The translations under genes and the position numbers were made by a program. From positions 164,257 to 228,256 of the forward strand of contig NZ_JAVIFT010000006.1 in the NCBI RefSeq assembly GCF_031157355.1: a stretch of DNA of 64,000 nucleotides, in the 5' to 3' direction. Origin of the DNA: Hyphomicrobium sp. LHD-15 (GTDB taxonomy: Bacteria; Pseudomonadota; Alphaproteobacteria; Rhizobiales; Hyphomicrobiaceae). Shown here piece by piece: positions 35,703 through 45,515 of this stretch; the first letter of the stretch is position 1, and every line of letters starts with the position of its first letter. The notes under the pieces are model-generated. The model was not told where the DNA came from and searched no databases. It was given only the letters and a program-made list of their open reading frames with translations.

Positions 35703-35924
35703 ATGACACCGGACACCACACGCCTTCGCGACATCGTCTTAAACGGCCGCCCACTGTCGACCGGCGCCGAGACGCTGGCTGAGTTGGTCACCGAGCAGGG
35801 CTTCGCGGGCGTCAAGGTTGCAACGGCCATCAACGGGGAGTTCGTCGCGGAGCGGACGCGCGCCGGGACCGGCCTCAGCGAAGGCGACCGCATCGAGATC
35901 CTTTCCGTCCGTCAAGGCGGCTGA
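35703..35924 (+). CDS. thiS: Sulfur carrier protein ThiS
   Basis: A 73-residue ubiquitin-fold sulfur carrier for the thiazole ring of thiamine. It ends in the family GG tail (ILSVRQGG), which is adenylated and thiocarboxylated. ATG 35703 gives the proper N-terminal strand ([12 protein letters not shown]). The next gene is thiG after six bases and then thiE. No thiO, thiF or TPP riboswitch was recognised in the region upstream. Confidence 0.92.
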   Translation: MTPDTTRLRDIVLNGRPLSTGAETLAELVTEQGFAGVKVATAINGEFVAERTRAGTGLSEGDRIEILSVRQGG

Positions 35925-35929
35925 TCCTC

Positions 35930-36784
35930 ATGAACCAGACCCAGCCTCTCCACCCGCCAGGCCCAGCCGCTCCGCCCCCGCTCACCTTCTACGGTGTGCC
36001 CGTCGCCTCGCGCCTGCTGCTCGGCACGGCGCTCTACCCCTCGCCCCATATCATGAGTGAGGCCGTCCGGGCCGCCCGCGCCGGCATCGTCACCGTCTCG
36101 CTCAGGCGCGAGCAAGCGCGCGGCCGCACTGGCGAGCGCTTCCTGGACCTGATCCGCGCCCTGCCCGTGCGCCTGCTGCCGAACACTGCCGGCTGCCGCA
36201 CAGCCAAGGAGGCGATCACCACCGCCGAGATGGCACGCGAGCTTCTGGATACCGACTGGATCAAGCTCGAGGTCATCGCCAACGACGACACGCTCCAGCC
36301 AGACCTTTTCGGGCTCGTTGCCGCCGCCGAAGAACTGGTGAAGCGCGGCTTCAGGGTGTTTCCCTACACCACCGAGGATCTCTCCGCCGCCGACCGCCTC
36401 GTCGCCGCCGGCTGCCGCGTTCTGATGCCGTGGGGGTCCCCGATCGGCACCGGCCGCGGGCTCGCCAACCCGCAGGCCCTCAAGACCATGCGCGCCTATT
36501 TCCCCGATCTGCCGCTCGTCGTCGATGCCGGCATCGGCGCGCCTTCACACGCCGCCGCAGCGATGGAACTCGGCTATGACGCGGTACTGTTGAATACTGC
36601 CGTCGCCAGGGCGCAGGACCCGGTTCGCATGGCCGCCGCCTTCGCCGCTGCCATCGACGCCGGCCGCACGGCCTTCGAGGCAGGCCTGATCGAGCCGAGC
36701 GACCGGGCACACCCGTCCACTCCGGTCGCCGGAACGCCATTCTTCGATCTCGATCCGCCGAGATCCGGCCCAACTGATCGGTAG
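35930..36784 (+). CDS. thiG: Thiazole synthase ThiG
   Basis: A TIM-barrel protein of 284 residues that joins deoxyxylulose phosphate, ThiS thiocarboxylate and dehydroglycine. Family segments include [10 protein letters not shown], the lysine-bearing [13 protein letters not shown] (Schiff base), [14 protein letters not shown] and [17 protein letters not shown] near the C-terminus. The first 18 residues are proline-rich and may be disordered. It lies in the thiSGE unit, with a gap of six bases from thiS and six to thiE. Confidence 0.97.
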   Translation: MNQTQPLHPPGPAAPPPLTFYGVPVASRLLLGTALYPSPHIMSEAVRAARAGIVTVSLRREQARGRTGERFLDLIRALPVRLLPNTAGCRTAKEAITTAEMARELLDTDWIKLEVIANDDTLQPDLFGLVAAAEELVKRGFRVFPYTTEDLSAADRLVAAGCRVLMPWGSPIGTGRGLANPQALKTMRAYFPDLPLVVDAGIGAPSHAAAAMELGYDAVLLNTAVARAQDPVRMAAAFAAAIDAGRTAFEAGLIEPSDRAHPSTPVAGTPFFDLDPPRSGPTDR

Positions 36785-36790
36785 CCGTCC

Positions 36791-37411
36791 ATGAAAGGTG
36801 CAGCCGCTCCGGACGTGTTCTATCCGATCGTGCCGAACGCCGCTTGGCTCGAGCGCATCGCCCACCTCGGCGTGCGCACCGCCCAGCTGCGTCTCAAGGA
36901 CAAGACGCCCGAGGAGATCCGCGAGGAAATCCGCACCGCTTCGGTGATCGCCAAAAAAACCGGCTGCCGCCTCATCGTGAACGACTATTGGCAGGCCGCC
37001 ATCGATCTCGGCGTCAGCGAGTTGCATCTCGGACAGGAAGACCTCGCGGAAGCCGACCTCCCCGCCATCAGGCGTGCCGGAATCGCGATCGGCGTTTCGA
37101 CCCACAGCGAAGAGGAGCTGGAAGCGGCTCTGGCGGCCGATCCCGCCTACGTCGCCCTCGGCCCCATCTACGAAACCAAGCTCAAGGTCATGAAATGGGA
37201 GCCGCAGGGCCTGGAACGCATCGGCGCTTGGAAAAAGCGCATCGGCGCTCTCCCGCTCATCGCCATCGGCGGCATCACGCCGGAGCGCGCCGGCCCCGTG
37301 CTCGCGGCCGGCGCCGATAGTGTTGCCGTCATCACCGATTTCATAACCTCTCCCCACCCAGAAGCCCGCGTCCGCCTGTGGCTCGACTGGGCGAGCACAG
37401 TGCGAACGTAG
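36791..37411 (+). CDS. thiE: Thiamine phosphate synthase ThiE
   Basis: Couples HMP pyrophosphate and thiazole phosphate to thiamine phosphate. The 206 residues show RTAQLRLKD, LIVNDYWQAAIDLGV, LHLGQEDLA, GVSTHSEEEL, VALGPIYET and IAIGGITPERA. The pocket loop is VNDYWQ rather than the common INDR, a mild divergence. It ends the thi unit and faces the pyridoxamine-oxidase-like gene with six bases between the ends. Confidence 0.92.
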   Translation: MKGAAAPDVFYPIVPNAAWLERIAHLGVRTAQLRLKDKTPEEIREEIRTASVIAKKTGCRLIVNDYWQAAIDLGVSELHLGQEDLAEADLPAIRRAGIAIGVSTHSEEELEAALAADPAYVALGPIYETKLKVMKWEPQGLERIGAWKKRIGALPLIAIGGITPERAGPVLAAGADSVAVITDFITSPHPEARVRLWLDWASTVRT

Positions 37412-37416
37412 CAGGC

Positions 37417-38031
37417 TTACGGCTTGCGCTTGGCACGCTCCCGGGCAAGTTCCGTTTCGAGCACGCCGATCCGGTCTTGAAGACCGCGCACGATGTCCTC
37501 GATCTCCTCGACGGCGAGCAGATGCGGAATATGCTGCGGGCAGTTGCGATCCCACGCTTCGATTTCGAACACGATGCATCGCTCGGCGACACTTGCGCCC
37601 AGAGACGGACGCAAGCGCGACAACAGCGCGTCATCGTTCTCGACGACACGCGCCCGTCCCCACAGCTTGACGCGCCGGCGCCGCGCATAATCCATAACGA
37701 AGATGAAGGCGCGCGGGTTTTCGGCCAGGTTGCCGACGGTGATATACTGGCGATTGCCGGCAAGATCCGCAAACGCGAGCGTCCGCTCGTCGATCACGGC
37801 GAGAAAGCCCGGCGGACCACCGCGATGCTGAATGTAAGGCTGCCCCTCAGCGTTCGCGGTTCCGAGATAGAAAGAACGCGTAGCGGCAAGCTGTGCGGCG
37901 AGATCCGCCGTCACAACGCTGCCCCATCCTCTACCTTTCTCCATCCGCTCGTATTGCGTGCGCGATCCTCGGCGCGCCTGCTCGGCCTTGACCGCCGGCG
38001 TGAAGGCAATGTCGGAAACGGGACGTGTCAT
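37417..38031 (-). CDS. Pyridoxamine 5'-phosphate oxidase-fold flavin protein
   Basis: A 204-residue split-barrel flavin-binding protein (FYLGTANAEGQPYIQHRGGPPGFLAVIDERTL, then YITVGNLAENPRAFIFVMDY). Such proteins bind FMN or F420 and oxidise or reduce small molecules; PdxH itself is larger and has different contacts. The last 35 residues are a coiled coil (EEIEDIVRGLQDRIGVLETEL). GGAGGAG lies seven bases before ATG 38031. The GST gene lies upstream on the same strand with a gap of 33 bp, so they may be co-transcribed. Confidence 0.85.
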   Translation of the reverse strand: MTRPVSDIAFTPAVKAEQARRGSRTQYERMEKGRGWGSVVTADLAAQLAATRSFYLGTANAEGQPYIQHRGGPPGFLAVIDERTLAFADLAGNRQYITVGNLAENPRAFIFVMDYARRRRVKLWGRARVVENDDALLSRLRPSLGASVAERCIVFEIEAWDRNCPQHIPHLLAVEEIEDIVRGLQDRIGVLETELARERAKRKP

Positions 38032-38064
38032 GTTCACTCCTCCGCACTGCTGACATTCGGGCGC

Positions 38065-38664
38065 TCAGAGGCCCGGCATGCCGATAAAGCCCGGTAGACC
38101 CTTGACGCGCTGAACCCAGGCCAAAACCGCTGGGTAACCCTCGAGTGGCACGCCACCCTCATGGCCGAGCGCCACATAGGGCATGCACGCGATATCCGCG
38201 ATGGTTGGACGCCCGAGCGCCAGCCACGAATGGCGTTGCAAGTGCGTGTCCATCAGCTCGAGAATGTGATGCGCTTTCTTCCGCGCGCGCTCGACGTCGA
38301 GCGCGTAGCCGAATTTGTCGTGCAAACGCGCGTCGTTCGGGCCCCGCGCAATCTCGTTCTCGGCAACCATCAGCCAAGCCGTGACCTGCGCCAGCCCGGC
38401 CGGATCCGAAGGAAGCCACGCCTCCCCGCCCCATTTGCGCGCGAGGTAGACGAGGATCGCTTGGCTGTCGCGGAGAACGGCGTCGCCATCCACGAAGATC
38501 GGAATCTCCCCGAACGGATTGAGATCCAGAAGCGGCGCCTTCTTGTGGTCGCCAGCCAGGAAATCGACCGGAATGACCTCCAGCGGAGCACCGAGAAGCG
38601 CAGCGAGCAGGCGGACTTTGTAGCAGTTTCCCGAAAGTTCTAGGTCGTAGAGCTTGGCCACCAT
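38065..38664 (-). CDS. Glutathione S-transferase family protein
   Basis: A 199-residue GST with a thioredoxin-fold N-half (LYDLELSGNCYKVRLLAALLG, LLDLNPFGEIPIFVDGDAVLRDSQAIL) and an alpha-helical C-half (PTIADIACMPYVAL). The motif SGNCYKVR is that of the Ser/Cys-type active site. It conjugates glutathione to electrophiles or isomerises them; no substrate is inferred. It is divergent from the LysR gene at 38776 and is likely regulated by it. ATG 38664 gives the GST start; longer frames are not. Confidence 0.9.
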   Translation of the reverse strand: MVAKLYDLELSGNCYKVRLLAALLGAPLEVIPVDFLAGDHKKAPLLDLNPFGEIPIFVDGDAVLRDSQAILVYLARKWGGEAWLPSDPAGLAQVTAWLMVAENEIARGPNDARLHDKFGYALDVERARKKAHHILELMDTHLQRHSWLALGRPTIADIACMPYVALGHEGGVPLEGYPAVLAWVQRVKGLPGFIGMPGL

Positions 38665-38754
38665 GGCGATGCCTTTTCGGCTGAGGTTCTGAATAGCCGA
38701 GAAGGTGGCGCTCCAGGCGTTCTGGCGGTAGATAGACAAATAGACAAAGATATT

Positions 38755-38775
38755 CTCATTTATTGGAAGAATGAG
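38755..38775. promoter_or_regulatory. Inverted repeat in the GST/LysR shared region
   Basis: CTCATT-N9-AATGAG lies right at the start of the LysR gene. Upstream, TAGACAAA is repeated at 38733 and 38741. A LysR-type regulator often binds such sites between divergent genes. Confidence 0.45.
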
Positions 38776-39675
38776 ATGGACCGTTTCAGGGCTATGAGGA
38801 CCTTCATCGCGGTGGCCGAAGCCGGAAGCCTATCGGCGGCCGCGCGAAATCTCGGCCAGCCGTTGGCAAACGTCAGTCGCCTGCTGTCGCAACTGGAAAG
38901 CCAGATCGGCGCGCCTCTAATCGAGCGCACCACGCGCCGGATGGCCCTGACCGACGCCGGACGCGACTATTTGCAAGCCTGTCGCCAGGCGTTCGAAATG
39001 CTCGACAGCGCCGAGAACCGAATCGCGGGTCAGGCCGAGGATCTGTCGGGAGAGATCGCAGTCACCGCGCCGGTCAGCTTCGGCCGGCTGCACGTGCTCC
39101 CGATCATCACCGAGTATCTCAGCGCCTATCCGCGGATCGATACGCGCCTTCTGCTCATGGATCGTATCGTCGATCTCGTGGAAGAGGATATCGATGTCGC
39201 CATTCGCGTCGGCGAGCTGCCCGACTCCGGGCTGCTTGCCAAGCGCGTCGGAACCCTGAAGCTGGTCGCGTGCGCGTCGCCTGACTTCCTCGAACGCAGC
39301 GGGCCAATTTCAGCACCCGCCGGACTTGCCGATTTGGACTGCGTGACATTCATCGGTATGACCGGTCAGAACCGCTGGATCTTCAAAAGCAAGCGATACG
39401 GCCGCAAAACCGTGAGAGTACGTCAGCGCCTTTCGGTCAACACGGCCGAGACCGCCGTTGCGGCGGCAATCGCCGGTGTCGGCATCACACGCGTGCTCTC
39501 TTACCAGGCAGAGGCCGCGATCCAGTCCGGACAACTGAAGCCGATCCTCGAACGCTTCGAGGATACCGAGATCCCAGTGCATCTCGTCTACCGTCCGACG
39601 CGCTCGAACAACCCGCGCGTGCGAGAGTTTGTGCGGCTCGCCACCGAACGGCTTCGCGCCCACACCGGGCGATAA
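38776..39675 (+). CDS. LysR-family transcriptional regulator
   Basis: A 299-residue LTTR with an N-terminal winged HTH (about 1-60: AEAGSLSAAARNLGQPLANVSRLLSQLE) and a type 2 periplasmic-binding effector domain (about 90-295). The family PPRPRR-like start is MDRFRAMRTFIAVAEAGS, typical of the group that controls divergent oxidoreductase or GST genes. The gene is divergent from the GST/oxidase pair, so it is probably their regulator. The effector is not known. Confidence 0.92.
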   Translation: MDRFRAMRTFIAVAEAGSLSAAARNLGQPLANVSRLLSQLESQIGAPLIERTTRRMALTDAGRDYLQACRQAFEMLDSAENRIAGQAEDLSGEIAVTAPVSFGRLHVLPIITEYLSAYPRIDTRLLLMDRIVDLVEEDIDVAIRVGELPDSGLLAKRVGTLKLVACASPDFLERSGPISAPAGLADLDCVTFIGMTGQNRWIFKSKRYGRKTVRVRQRLSVNTAETAVAAAIAGVGITRVLSYQAEAAIQSGQLKPILERFEDTEIPVHLVYRPTRSNNPRVREFVRLATERLRAHTGR

Positions 39676-39882
39676 CGTCCCGTGCTGACGCCATAGCCAT
39701 CATCCTGCAGTTGCACGCTTCGCGCCGCACTCTTCGTCGCCACCCGAGACACGTGCGGCAGCCGATTCAGGATTCAATGGCACTTACACCGTCCACAGAC
39801 TAATGTGCAGCATTCTTCATTCATACCTGCTTCACCGCTCCATTCTGAACATTTCAAACAATGAATTTGTGGGAGCTTCTCA

Positions 39883-41571
39883 ATGAGCGTCGAGATCGCC
39901 AAATCGTACCGCCCCCTTGTCCACGCCAAGCCGATCGGCCCTTTCACCGCAACCGCGCTCGTCGGAACCCACTCGGCCATCATCGGCTGGGACATCGATC
40001 CAGATGCGGACCGCGAAGGTTTGCTCGGCTTCGCAATCCGGCGCCTCGATTACGATCCAAAAACCGAGAAACTGTTGAGCGCCACGTGGCTGAATGGCCA
40101 GAAGCGCTTCAAGTGCGACAGGGACGCGGGCGTCGACGTGAAATCAAAGGACGCGCCGTTCCAGCGTTTTCATTGGAACGACTACACGTTGGATAGCGAA
40201 AAGTCCTACGTCTACGAAGTCTATCCGGCGTTTGGTGAACCTTGCGACTTGAAGCTCGAGCCGCCGCTCAAGCTGCCTTTTCGGCCCGCAGCCGAAACCG
40301 TCGACGACATCGGCATCTTTTTCAATCGCGGGGTGACATCGGCGCAGGCCTATCTGGACCGCTTCAAGGGAGCACGCCCCGATCAGGTTCCCGACGGCTC
40401 CGCATACACTTGGCTGTCACGCGGCCTCAAGGAGTCGCTCCTGGCCTTCATCGCCCGCGCCGAGCGCGGCGATACGCTCCACGTCGCGATCTATGAATTT
40501 CACGATCCCGAAATCGCGGCCGCGTTGAAACGGGCGATCACCAAGCAGAAAGCGAAGGTCGAGATCGTCGCCCACGCAACCGGAGACAAAGCCACCAAGC
40601 TCAATGTGGCGATGCTGAAGGAGCACGGCCTCGAAGCCCACGCCAAACTTCGCAAGAAGGCCGGCAACATAAGCCATAACAAGTTTGTCGTCCTGCTGAC
40701 CGGAGACGAGCCGCACGCGGTCTGGACCGGCTCCTCCAACTTCAGTGAAAACGCGTTCTACTTTCAAACCAACAATGCGCTTGAGCTTCCATACCCGGAG
40801 ATCGCGCAAATCTACGAAGACTATTTCCAGGTCTTGCGCGACGATCCGAAGCTCGCCAGGGCCAAGCAAGGCCAGGAATGGGCTCAAGACCAGGTCGAAG
40901 CGATAAACGCTCGCTTTGAAGCGCCCGCAACGTTCGACGCGCAGGTTCTATTTTCCCCCGTCCGAAGCGACCACGTGATCGACGCGACAATAGAGCTGCT
41001 GCGCTCGGCGCAGTCGGCTGTTTTCGTGAGTGCGCCGTTCGCCATGGAAAAGCCGATCGTCGAAGCGATCGGCAAGAACGAGACCCGAATTCTCGAGTAC
41101 GGCCTTGTCAACGCCACGGCTAAAAAGAAGATCGACGGCTTGAAGCGCCGGTCGACGCGTTTCATCACGCCCTCGGTTCTCGAAACCTACATGGGACGCA
41201 AATGGGATGCGAAGGCTTTCGGCCAGCACAAGATCCACAGCAAGCTCGTGATCATCGATCCATGGGGAGAAAACCCGGCACTCCTGGTCGGCTCCTCGAA
41301 CCACAGCGACGAGTCCTGCCGCAAGAACGATGAAAACAATCTGCTGATCCGCGGCGACCGGCGCATCATATCGGTCATGACCACCGAATTCATGCGCATG
41401 TTCGACCACTACAAGAGCCGTGATTTCATCAACAGTATTCAGAGCGGCACCGCTCCCGACGACGACAAGTATCTCAAGGAGACCGTAGAGGGCTGGGCGC
41501 GCACGTCGTTCGATCCCAACGCACGCAGCCACAAGTTTCGCGATCGTGAGGTCTTCGCCGGAAAGCTTTGA
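39883..41571 (+). CDS. Phospholipase D-fold protein with two HKD-like motifs
   Basis: A 562-residue protein. The second motif, IHSKLVIID followed by GSSNHSDES (near residue 450), is complete. The first is SHNKFVVLLTG (near 265) followed by WTGSSNFSENAF, with H and K but L where the Asp is expected. The first 130 residues match no family I recognise. PLD-fold enzymes cut phosphodiester bonds in lipids or nucleic acids; which applies is not shown. No signal peptide is seen, so it is cytoplasmic. It is single in an A/T-richer patch. Confidence 0.82.
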   Translation: MSVEIAKSYRPLVHAKPIGPFTATALVGTHSAIIGWDIDPDADREGLLGFAIRRLDYDPKTEKLLSATWLNGQKRFKCDRDAGVDVKSKDAPFQRFHWNDYTLDSEKSYVYEVYPAFGEPCDLKLEPPLKLPFRPAAETVDDIGIFFNRGVTSAQAYLDRFKGARPDQVPDGSAYTWLSRGLKESLLAFIARAERGDTLHVAIYEFHDPEIAAALKRAITKQKAKVEIVAHATGDKATKLNVAMLKEHGLEAHAKLRKKAGNISHNKFVVLLTGDEPHAVWTGSSNFSENAFYFQTNNALELPYPEIAQIYEDYFQVLRDDPKLARAKQGQEWAQDQVEAINARFEAPATFDAQVLFSPVRSDHVIDATIELLRSAQSAVFVSAPFAMEKPIVEAIGKNETRILEYGLVNATAKKKIDGLKRRSTRFITPSVLETYMGRKWDAKAFGQHKIHSKLVIIDPWGENPALLVGSSNHSDESCRKNDENNLLIRGDRRIISVMTTEFMRMFDHYKSRDFINSIQSGTAPDDDKYLKETVEGWARTSFDPNARSHKFRDREVFAGKL

Positions 41572-41585
41572 TTGGATCGGTGCGC

Positions 41586-42005
41586 CTATCGCAACGGCTG
41601 CCAGCCCGGATGATCGAAGCGCGTGGCGTAGCGCGCCAACGCCTCGTCGATCGAAACGATGCCGTCGATCGCCTCCATCGACGAAGGTGAGCGTGCGATC
41701 GCCTCCGCGCCGACGAGAATATCGCGCGTCAGGTTTTCGAGCTCGTCGCGCACACCGCCGTCCAGTCCCGTCCCAGTCCGGAGCCGCTCGACCGCCGCTT
41801 TCACACGCTGATGAAACGTCTTCGCATCCACCGGCGGCATGCGCCGGTGCGTGACGAGCGTATGCGCATTGAGCGTGAGATCGCGAATAACCTTCATCTC
41901 GGTGCGCACGATCTCGTCGGTCGGCAGCTTGTCCTCCGCCCGCGCGCCCGTTGCGACAAAAACCGCCGAGACGAGCAATGCCAGAACAAGGAGTCCGCGA
42001 CGCAT
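41586..42005 (-). CDS. Exported protein of unknown function
   Basis: A 139-residue protein with a Sec signal (RRGLLVLALLVSAVFVATGARAEDK, cleaved near 24). The mature part has a conserved-looking set of His and Arg residues (NAHTLVTHRRMPPVDAKTF). I recognise no family. Its start overlaps the purD stop by one base (TGATG), so it is translationally coupled to purD. Confidence 0.65.
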   Translation of the reverse strand: MRRGLLVLALLVSAVFVATGARAEDKLPTDEIVRTEMKVIRDLTLNAHTLVTHRRMPPVDAKTFHQRVKAAVERLRTGTGLDGGVRDELENLTRDILVGAEAIARSPSSMEAIDGIVSIDEALARYATRFDHPGWQPLR

Positions 42006-43291
42006 CACCCGTTCGCCTTTTCCCGCACCACCGCACGCCACCCGATATCGCTGCGGCAGAACCCGCCCGGCCAGTCGATCTTCTTGATCGCTGCGTAGGC
42101 GCGCTCCTGCGCTTCGCCGACAGTGGCGCCCAGCGCCGTAACGTTCAGTACCCGGCCGCCATCGGCCAGGAGACGCCCATCGTCGGCACGCCGCGTGCCC
42201 GCATGAAAGATCTCGACGCCAGCGCTCTGCCGGGCCGCATCGAGCCCGCGGATTTCCGTGCCCTTCTCGGGCGTGCCGGGATACCCCTTCGCCGCCAGCA
42301 CGACCGTCAAGGCCACGTCCGGCCGCCAGCTCAGCTCGAAATCGTCGAGCGCGCCATCGGCCGTCGCAACCATCGCCGACAGGAGATCAGACGTCAGCCG
42401 CATCATCAGCACCTGCGTTTCGGGATCTCCGAAGCGCACGTTGTATTCGATGAGCTGCGGACCACTCTTGGTGATCATGAGCCCGGCGAACAGCACGCCC
42501 TTGAACGGCGTGCCGCGCGCCGCCATCGCTGCGACCGTCGGCCGGATGATCTCCGCCATCGTGCGCTCGACGAGATCGGGCGTCATCACCGGCGCTGGCG
42601 AATAGGCGCCCATGCCGCCGGTGTTCGGCCCCGTGTCGTTATCGCCGACGCGCTTGTGATCCTGCGCCGTCGCAAGCGGAAGCGCGGTTTTCCCGTCGCA
42701 CAAAGCGAAGAAGCTCGCCTCCTCGCCTTCGAGAAAGTCCTCGATCACGACCTCGGCGCCCGCCGCCCCGAACGCCCCCGTAAAGCACGCGTCGATGGCA
42801 GCTTCGGCCTCGGCCCGCGCCATCGCGACGACCACGCCCTTACCGGCCGCGAGCCCATCGGCCTTGACGACGATCGGCACCGGCTGCGTCGCGAGATAGG
42901 CATGCGCCGAGGCGGCATCCTTGAAGCGTCCATAGGCACCGGTCGGTATCCCGGCCTCCCGGCAAAGGTCCTTCGTAAACCCCTTCGAGCCTTCGAGCTG
43001 GCTTGCGGCTTTCGACGGTCCGAAATGCTTGATGCCCGCCGCAGCAAGCGCATCGCTCAAACCACCGACCAGCGGCGCCTCCGGGCCGATCACCACGAAA
43101 TCGATCGCGTGCTCACGGATGAACGCCAGTACGGCCGCGTGATCGGCGGCATCGAGCTTGACGCACTTCGCCAGCTCCGCGATCCCGGCATTGCCTGGCG
43201 CGGCATAAAGCTTGGTCAGCAGCGGGCTGGCGCTCAAAGCCCAGGCCAGCGCGTGCTCGCGCCCGCCGCTGCCGATCAGGAGAACGTTCAT
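42005..43291 (-). CDS. purD: Phosphoribosylamine-glycine ligase PurD
   Basis: ATP-grasp enzyme of purine synthesis that joins phosphoribosylamine and glycine to GAR. The 428 residues include GSGGREHAL at 7-15, [13 protein letters not shown] near 145, and [11 protein letters not shown] near 285. It is divergent from xseA with a 109-bp gap. A small secreted-protein gene overlaps its stop. The other pur genes purE and purK lie at 62 kb. Confidence 0.98.
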   Translation of the reverse strand: MNVLLIGSGGREHALAWALSASPLLTKLYAAPGNAGIAELAKCVKLDAADHAAVLAFIREHAIDFVVIGPEAPLVGGLSDALAAAGIKHFGPSKAASQLEGSKGFTKDLCREAGIPTGAYGRFKDAASAHAYLATQPVPIVVKADGLAAGKGVVVAMARAEAEAAIDACFTGAFGAAGAEVVIEDFLEGEEASFFALCDGKTALPLATAQDHKRVGDNDTGPNTGGMGAYSPAPVMTPDLVERTMAEIIRPTVAAMAARGTPFKGVLFAGLMITKSGPQLIEYNVRFGDPETQVLMMRLTSDLLSAMVATADGALDDFELSWRPDVALTVVLAAKGYPGTPEKGTEIRGLDAARQSAGVEIFHAGTRRADDGRLLADGGRVLNVTALGATVGEAQERAYAAIKKIDWPGGFCRSDIGWRAVVREKANG

Positions 43292-43400
43292 GGTATCAGA
43301 GCCTTAGTAGTGGGCGATATTTTGCGAAAGCGATGCAATTTGGACGATCTTTCGTCCACCCTGTATCATCAATTGCGAAACAGACAACAGAGACGATTCG

Positions 43401-45149
43401 TTGGCCAATCCCTCCCCATCCGCATCGCCCACCGGCAACAACGTCGCCGAATTCACGGTTTCCGAGCTCTCCAACGCGGTCAAGCGCGCGCTGGAGGAAG
43501 GCTTCGGTCACGTGCGGCTGCGCGGCGAGGTTTCCGGTTATCGCGGCCCCCATGCCTCGGGCCATTGCTATTTTTCCTTGAAGGACGACAAGGCCAAAAT
43601 CGACGCCGTCGTCTGGCGGGGCGCCTGGAGCAAGCTGCGCTTCAAGCCCGAGGAAGGCATGGAGGTCATCGCCACCGGCAAGATCTCGTCGTTCCCCGGC
43701 TCGTCCAAATATCAGATCGTGATCGAAAGCCTGGAGCCCGCCGGCCTCGGCGCTCTGATGGCCCAGCTCGAAGAACGCAAACGCCGTTTCGCCGCCGAAG
43801 GCCTGTTCGCCGACGAGCGCAAGCGGCCGCTCCCGTTCCTGCCCAAGGTCGTCGGCATCGTGACGAGCCCGACAGGCGCCGTCATCCGCGACATGCTGCA
43901 CGGCTTCCGCGAGCGCTTCCCGACCCGCGTCGTCGTCTGGCCGGTCCGCGTCCAGGGCGAAGGCAGTGCGGCCGAGGTTGCGGCCGCCATTCGCGGCTTC
44001 AACGCGATTGCGCCAGGCGCCGCCATACCCCGCCCGGACGTGCTGATCGTCGCGCGCGGCGGCGGCAGCCTCGAAGATCTCTGGGGTTTCAACGACGAAG
44101 CCGTCGTCCGCGCAGTCGCGGCAAGCACCATCCCCGTCATCTCCGCAGTTGGCCACGAGACCGACTGGACATTGATCGACCTCGTTGCCGATGCGCGTGC
44201 GCCGACCCCCACCAAGGCCGCCGAATGGGCTGTGCCGAAGCATTCGGATCTGCTCGCCGAAACCGGCAAGCTGACGCTTCGACTACAGGTTTCCGTCCGC
44301 CGTGTGCTGGAGGCCCTGCGCCGCGATCTCAAATCGGCAGCACGCGGCCTGCCTCGCGCCGAGGATCTTGCCGCGCTCCCGCGCCAGCGCCTCGACACCA
44401 TCGCCCATCGCCTTGAAGGCGCGCTGAAGGCCCGCGTTCAGCGCTGCCACACGCGCTTCGCCCAGGTTGCAGGAAGATTGCCGAGCCCGCGCACGCTCGT
44501 GACGCATCACCGCCAGCGCATCGACGCGACGGCCATCCGCCTCGGCCGCGCGTTGTCCGCCAACACGCAGGCGCATCACACGCGCCATGTCCGCATCGCC
44601 TCGCGCCTCGCCCCTCGCCTGCTCGATATCCGACTGACGCGCGCGAGCGACCGCCTCGAAGCGCTCGAACGGCGCGCCCGCGACGGTCTCGGCCGCACCG
44701 CTGCCGTGCGCCGTGCACGCCTCGAACGCGCGTCCGGCCGCCTCCAACCCGCACCGATCCGCCATCGCGTCGAGCGTTGCGCCGAACGGCTCGATACGTT
44801 GACGCGCCGCATCGAGCGGGCGCTCGCCGGCAGCCTCGGGCAGCATCGCCGCGCCCTCGACGGACAGGCCAAGCTGCTCGCCTCGCTTGGCTATCACAGC
44901 GTGCTCGCACGCGGGTTCGCGCTCGTGCGCGACGCCGACGGCGCCATGGTGCGCTCGGCCCATGCCGTAGCGGCCGGACAAAACCTCGAAATCGAGTTCG
45001 CGGATGGCCGTGTCTCGGCCGAAGCCGTTAACAGCCCGGTGTCGCCGCCGGGCGGGTCCGCCCCCCGGAGCGAACCGCGGAAGGCCCCAGAAAAAGCGGC
45101 CTCCAGCGCGTCGAAACGCCCCGCCAAGGACCAAGGCACGCTTTTCTGA
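43401..45149 (+). CDS. xseA: Exodeoxyribonuclease VII large subunit
   Basis: A 582-residue nuclease subunit that degrades single-stranded DNA together with XseB. The N-terminal OB fold (NVAEFTVSELSNAVKRALEEGFG) precedes the catalytic core (ARGGGSLEDLWGFNDE, AVGHETDWTLIDLVADARAPTPT). The middle is a long Arg/Leu coiled coil, and the C-tail (RKAPEKAASSASKRPAKDQ) is basic. The start is TTG at 43401; no ATG in the frame is better placed. It is followed by a DUF2093 gene, as in relatives. Confidence 0.96.
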   Translation: MANPSPSASPTGNNVAEFTVSELSNAVKRALEEGFGHVRLRGEVSGYRGPHASGHCYFSLKDDKAKIDAVVWRGAWSKLRFKPEEGMEVIATGKISSFPGSSKYQIVIESLEPAGLGALMAQLEERKRRFAAEGLFADERKRPLPFLPKVVGIVTSPTGAVIRDMLHGFRERFPTRVVVWPVRVQGEGSAAEVAAAIRGFNAIAPGAAIPRPDVLIVARGGGSLEDLWGFNDEAVVRAVAASTIPVISAVGHETDWTLIDLVADARAPTPTKAAEWAVPKHSDLLAETGKLTLRLQVSVRRVLEALRRDLKSAARGLPRAEDLAALPRQRLDTIAHRLEGALKARVQRCHTRFAQVAGRLPSPRTLVTHHRQRIDATAIRLGRALSANTQAHHTRHVRIASRLAPRLLDIRLTRASDRLEALERRARDGLGRTAAVRRARLERASGRLQPAPIRHRVERCAERLDTLTRRIERALAGSLGQHRRALDGQAKLLASLGYHSVLARGFALVRDADGAMVRSAHAVAAGQNLEIEFADGRVSAEAVNSPVSPPGGSAPRSEPRKAPEKAASSASKRPAKDQGTLF

Positions 45150-45262
45150 TAACAATTTCGCGTCTCGCGCCTTGACGCCGCCCCTCCGATTGGCAATTTC
45201 AACGGTCAAATCAGTCCTGCGGACGGCGTCCGAGGCATCCAGGATCGTAGAGCAGAGGTTTC

Positions 45263-45508
45263 ATGAACCGCTTCGACAAGCTGTTTGGCATTCGGGGCGA
45301 AGCCCAGGTGCGCTACCTCGACGGCGAATTCCAGGTCGTTTCGCCGGGTGATTTCGTGCGCTGCGCCGTTACCGGAGAGAAGATCGACCTCGCGGATCTG
45401 CGCTACTGGAGCGTCGAGCTGCAGGAAGCCTACGCGTCGTCGGAAATCTCGCTCGCCCGCTATCTCGAAGCCGTCGGCAAGCGCAAGGCGGGCACCGCAA
45501 CCGGCTGA
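45263..45508 (+). CDS. DUF2093-family small protein
   Basis: An 81-residue protein with FDKLFGIRGEAQVRYLDGEFQVV, and CAVTGEKIDLADLRYWSVELQEAYAS. The family is usual in this place, after xseA and beside lpxK, and has no known function. One CxxTG-like site could hold metal, but a single cysteine is not enough for a zinc ribbon. It converges on lpxK with a seven-base gap. Confidence 0.88.
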   Translation: MNRFDKLFGIRGEAQVRYLDGEFQVVSPGDFVRCAVTGEKIDLADLRYWSVELQEAYASSEISLARYLEAVGKRKAGTATG

Positions 45509-45515
45509 TCGCCAG

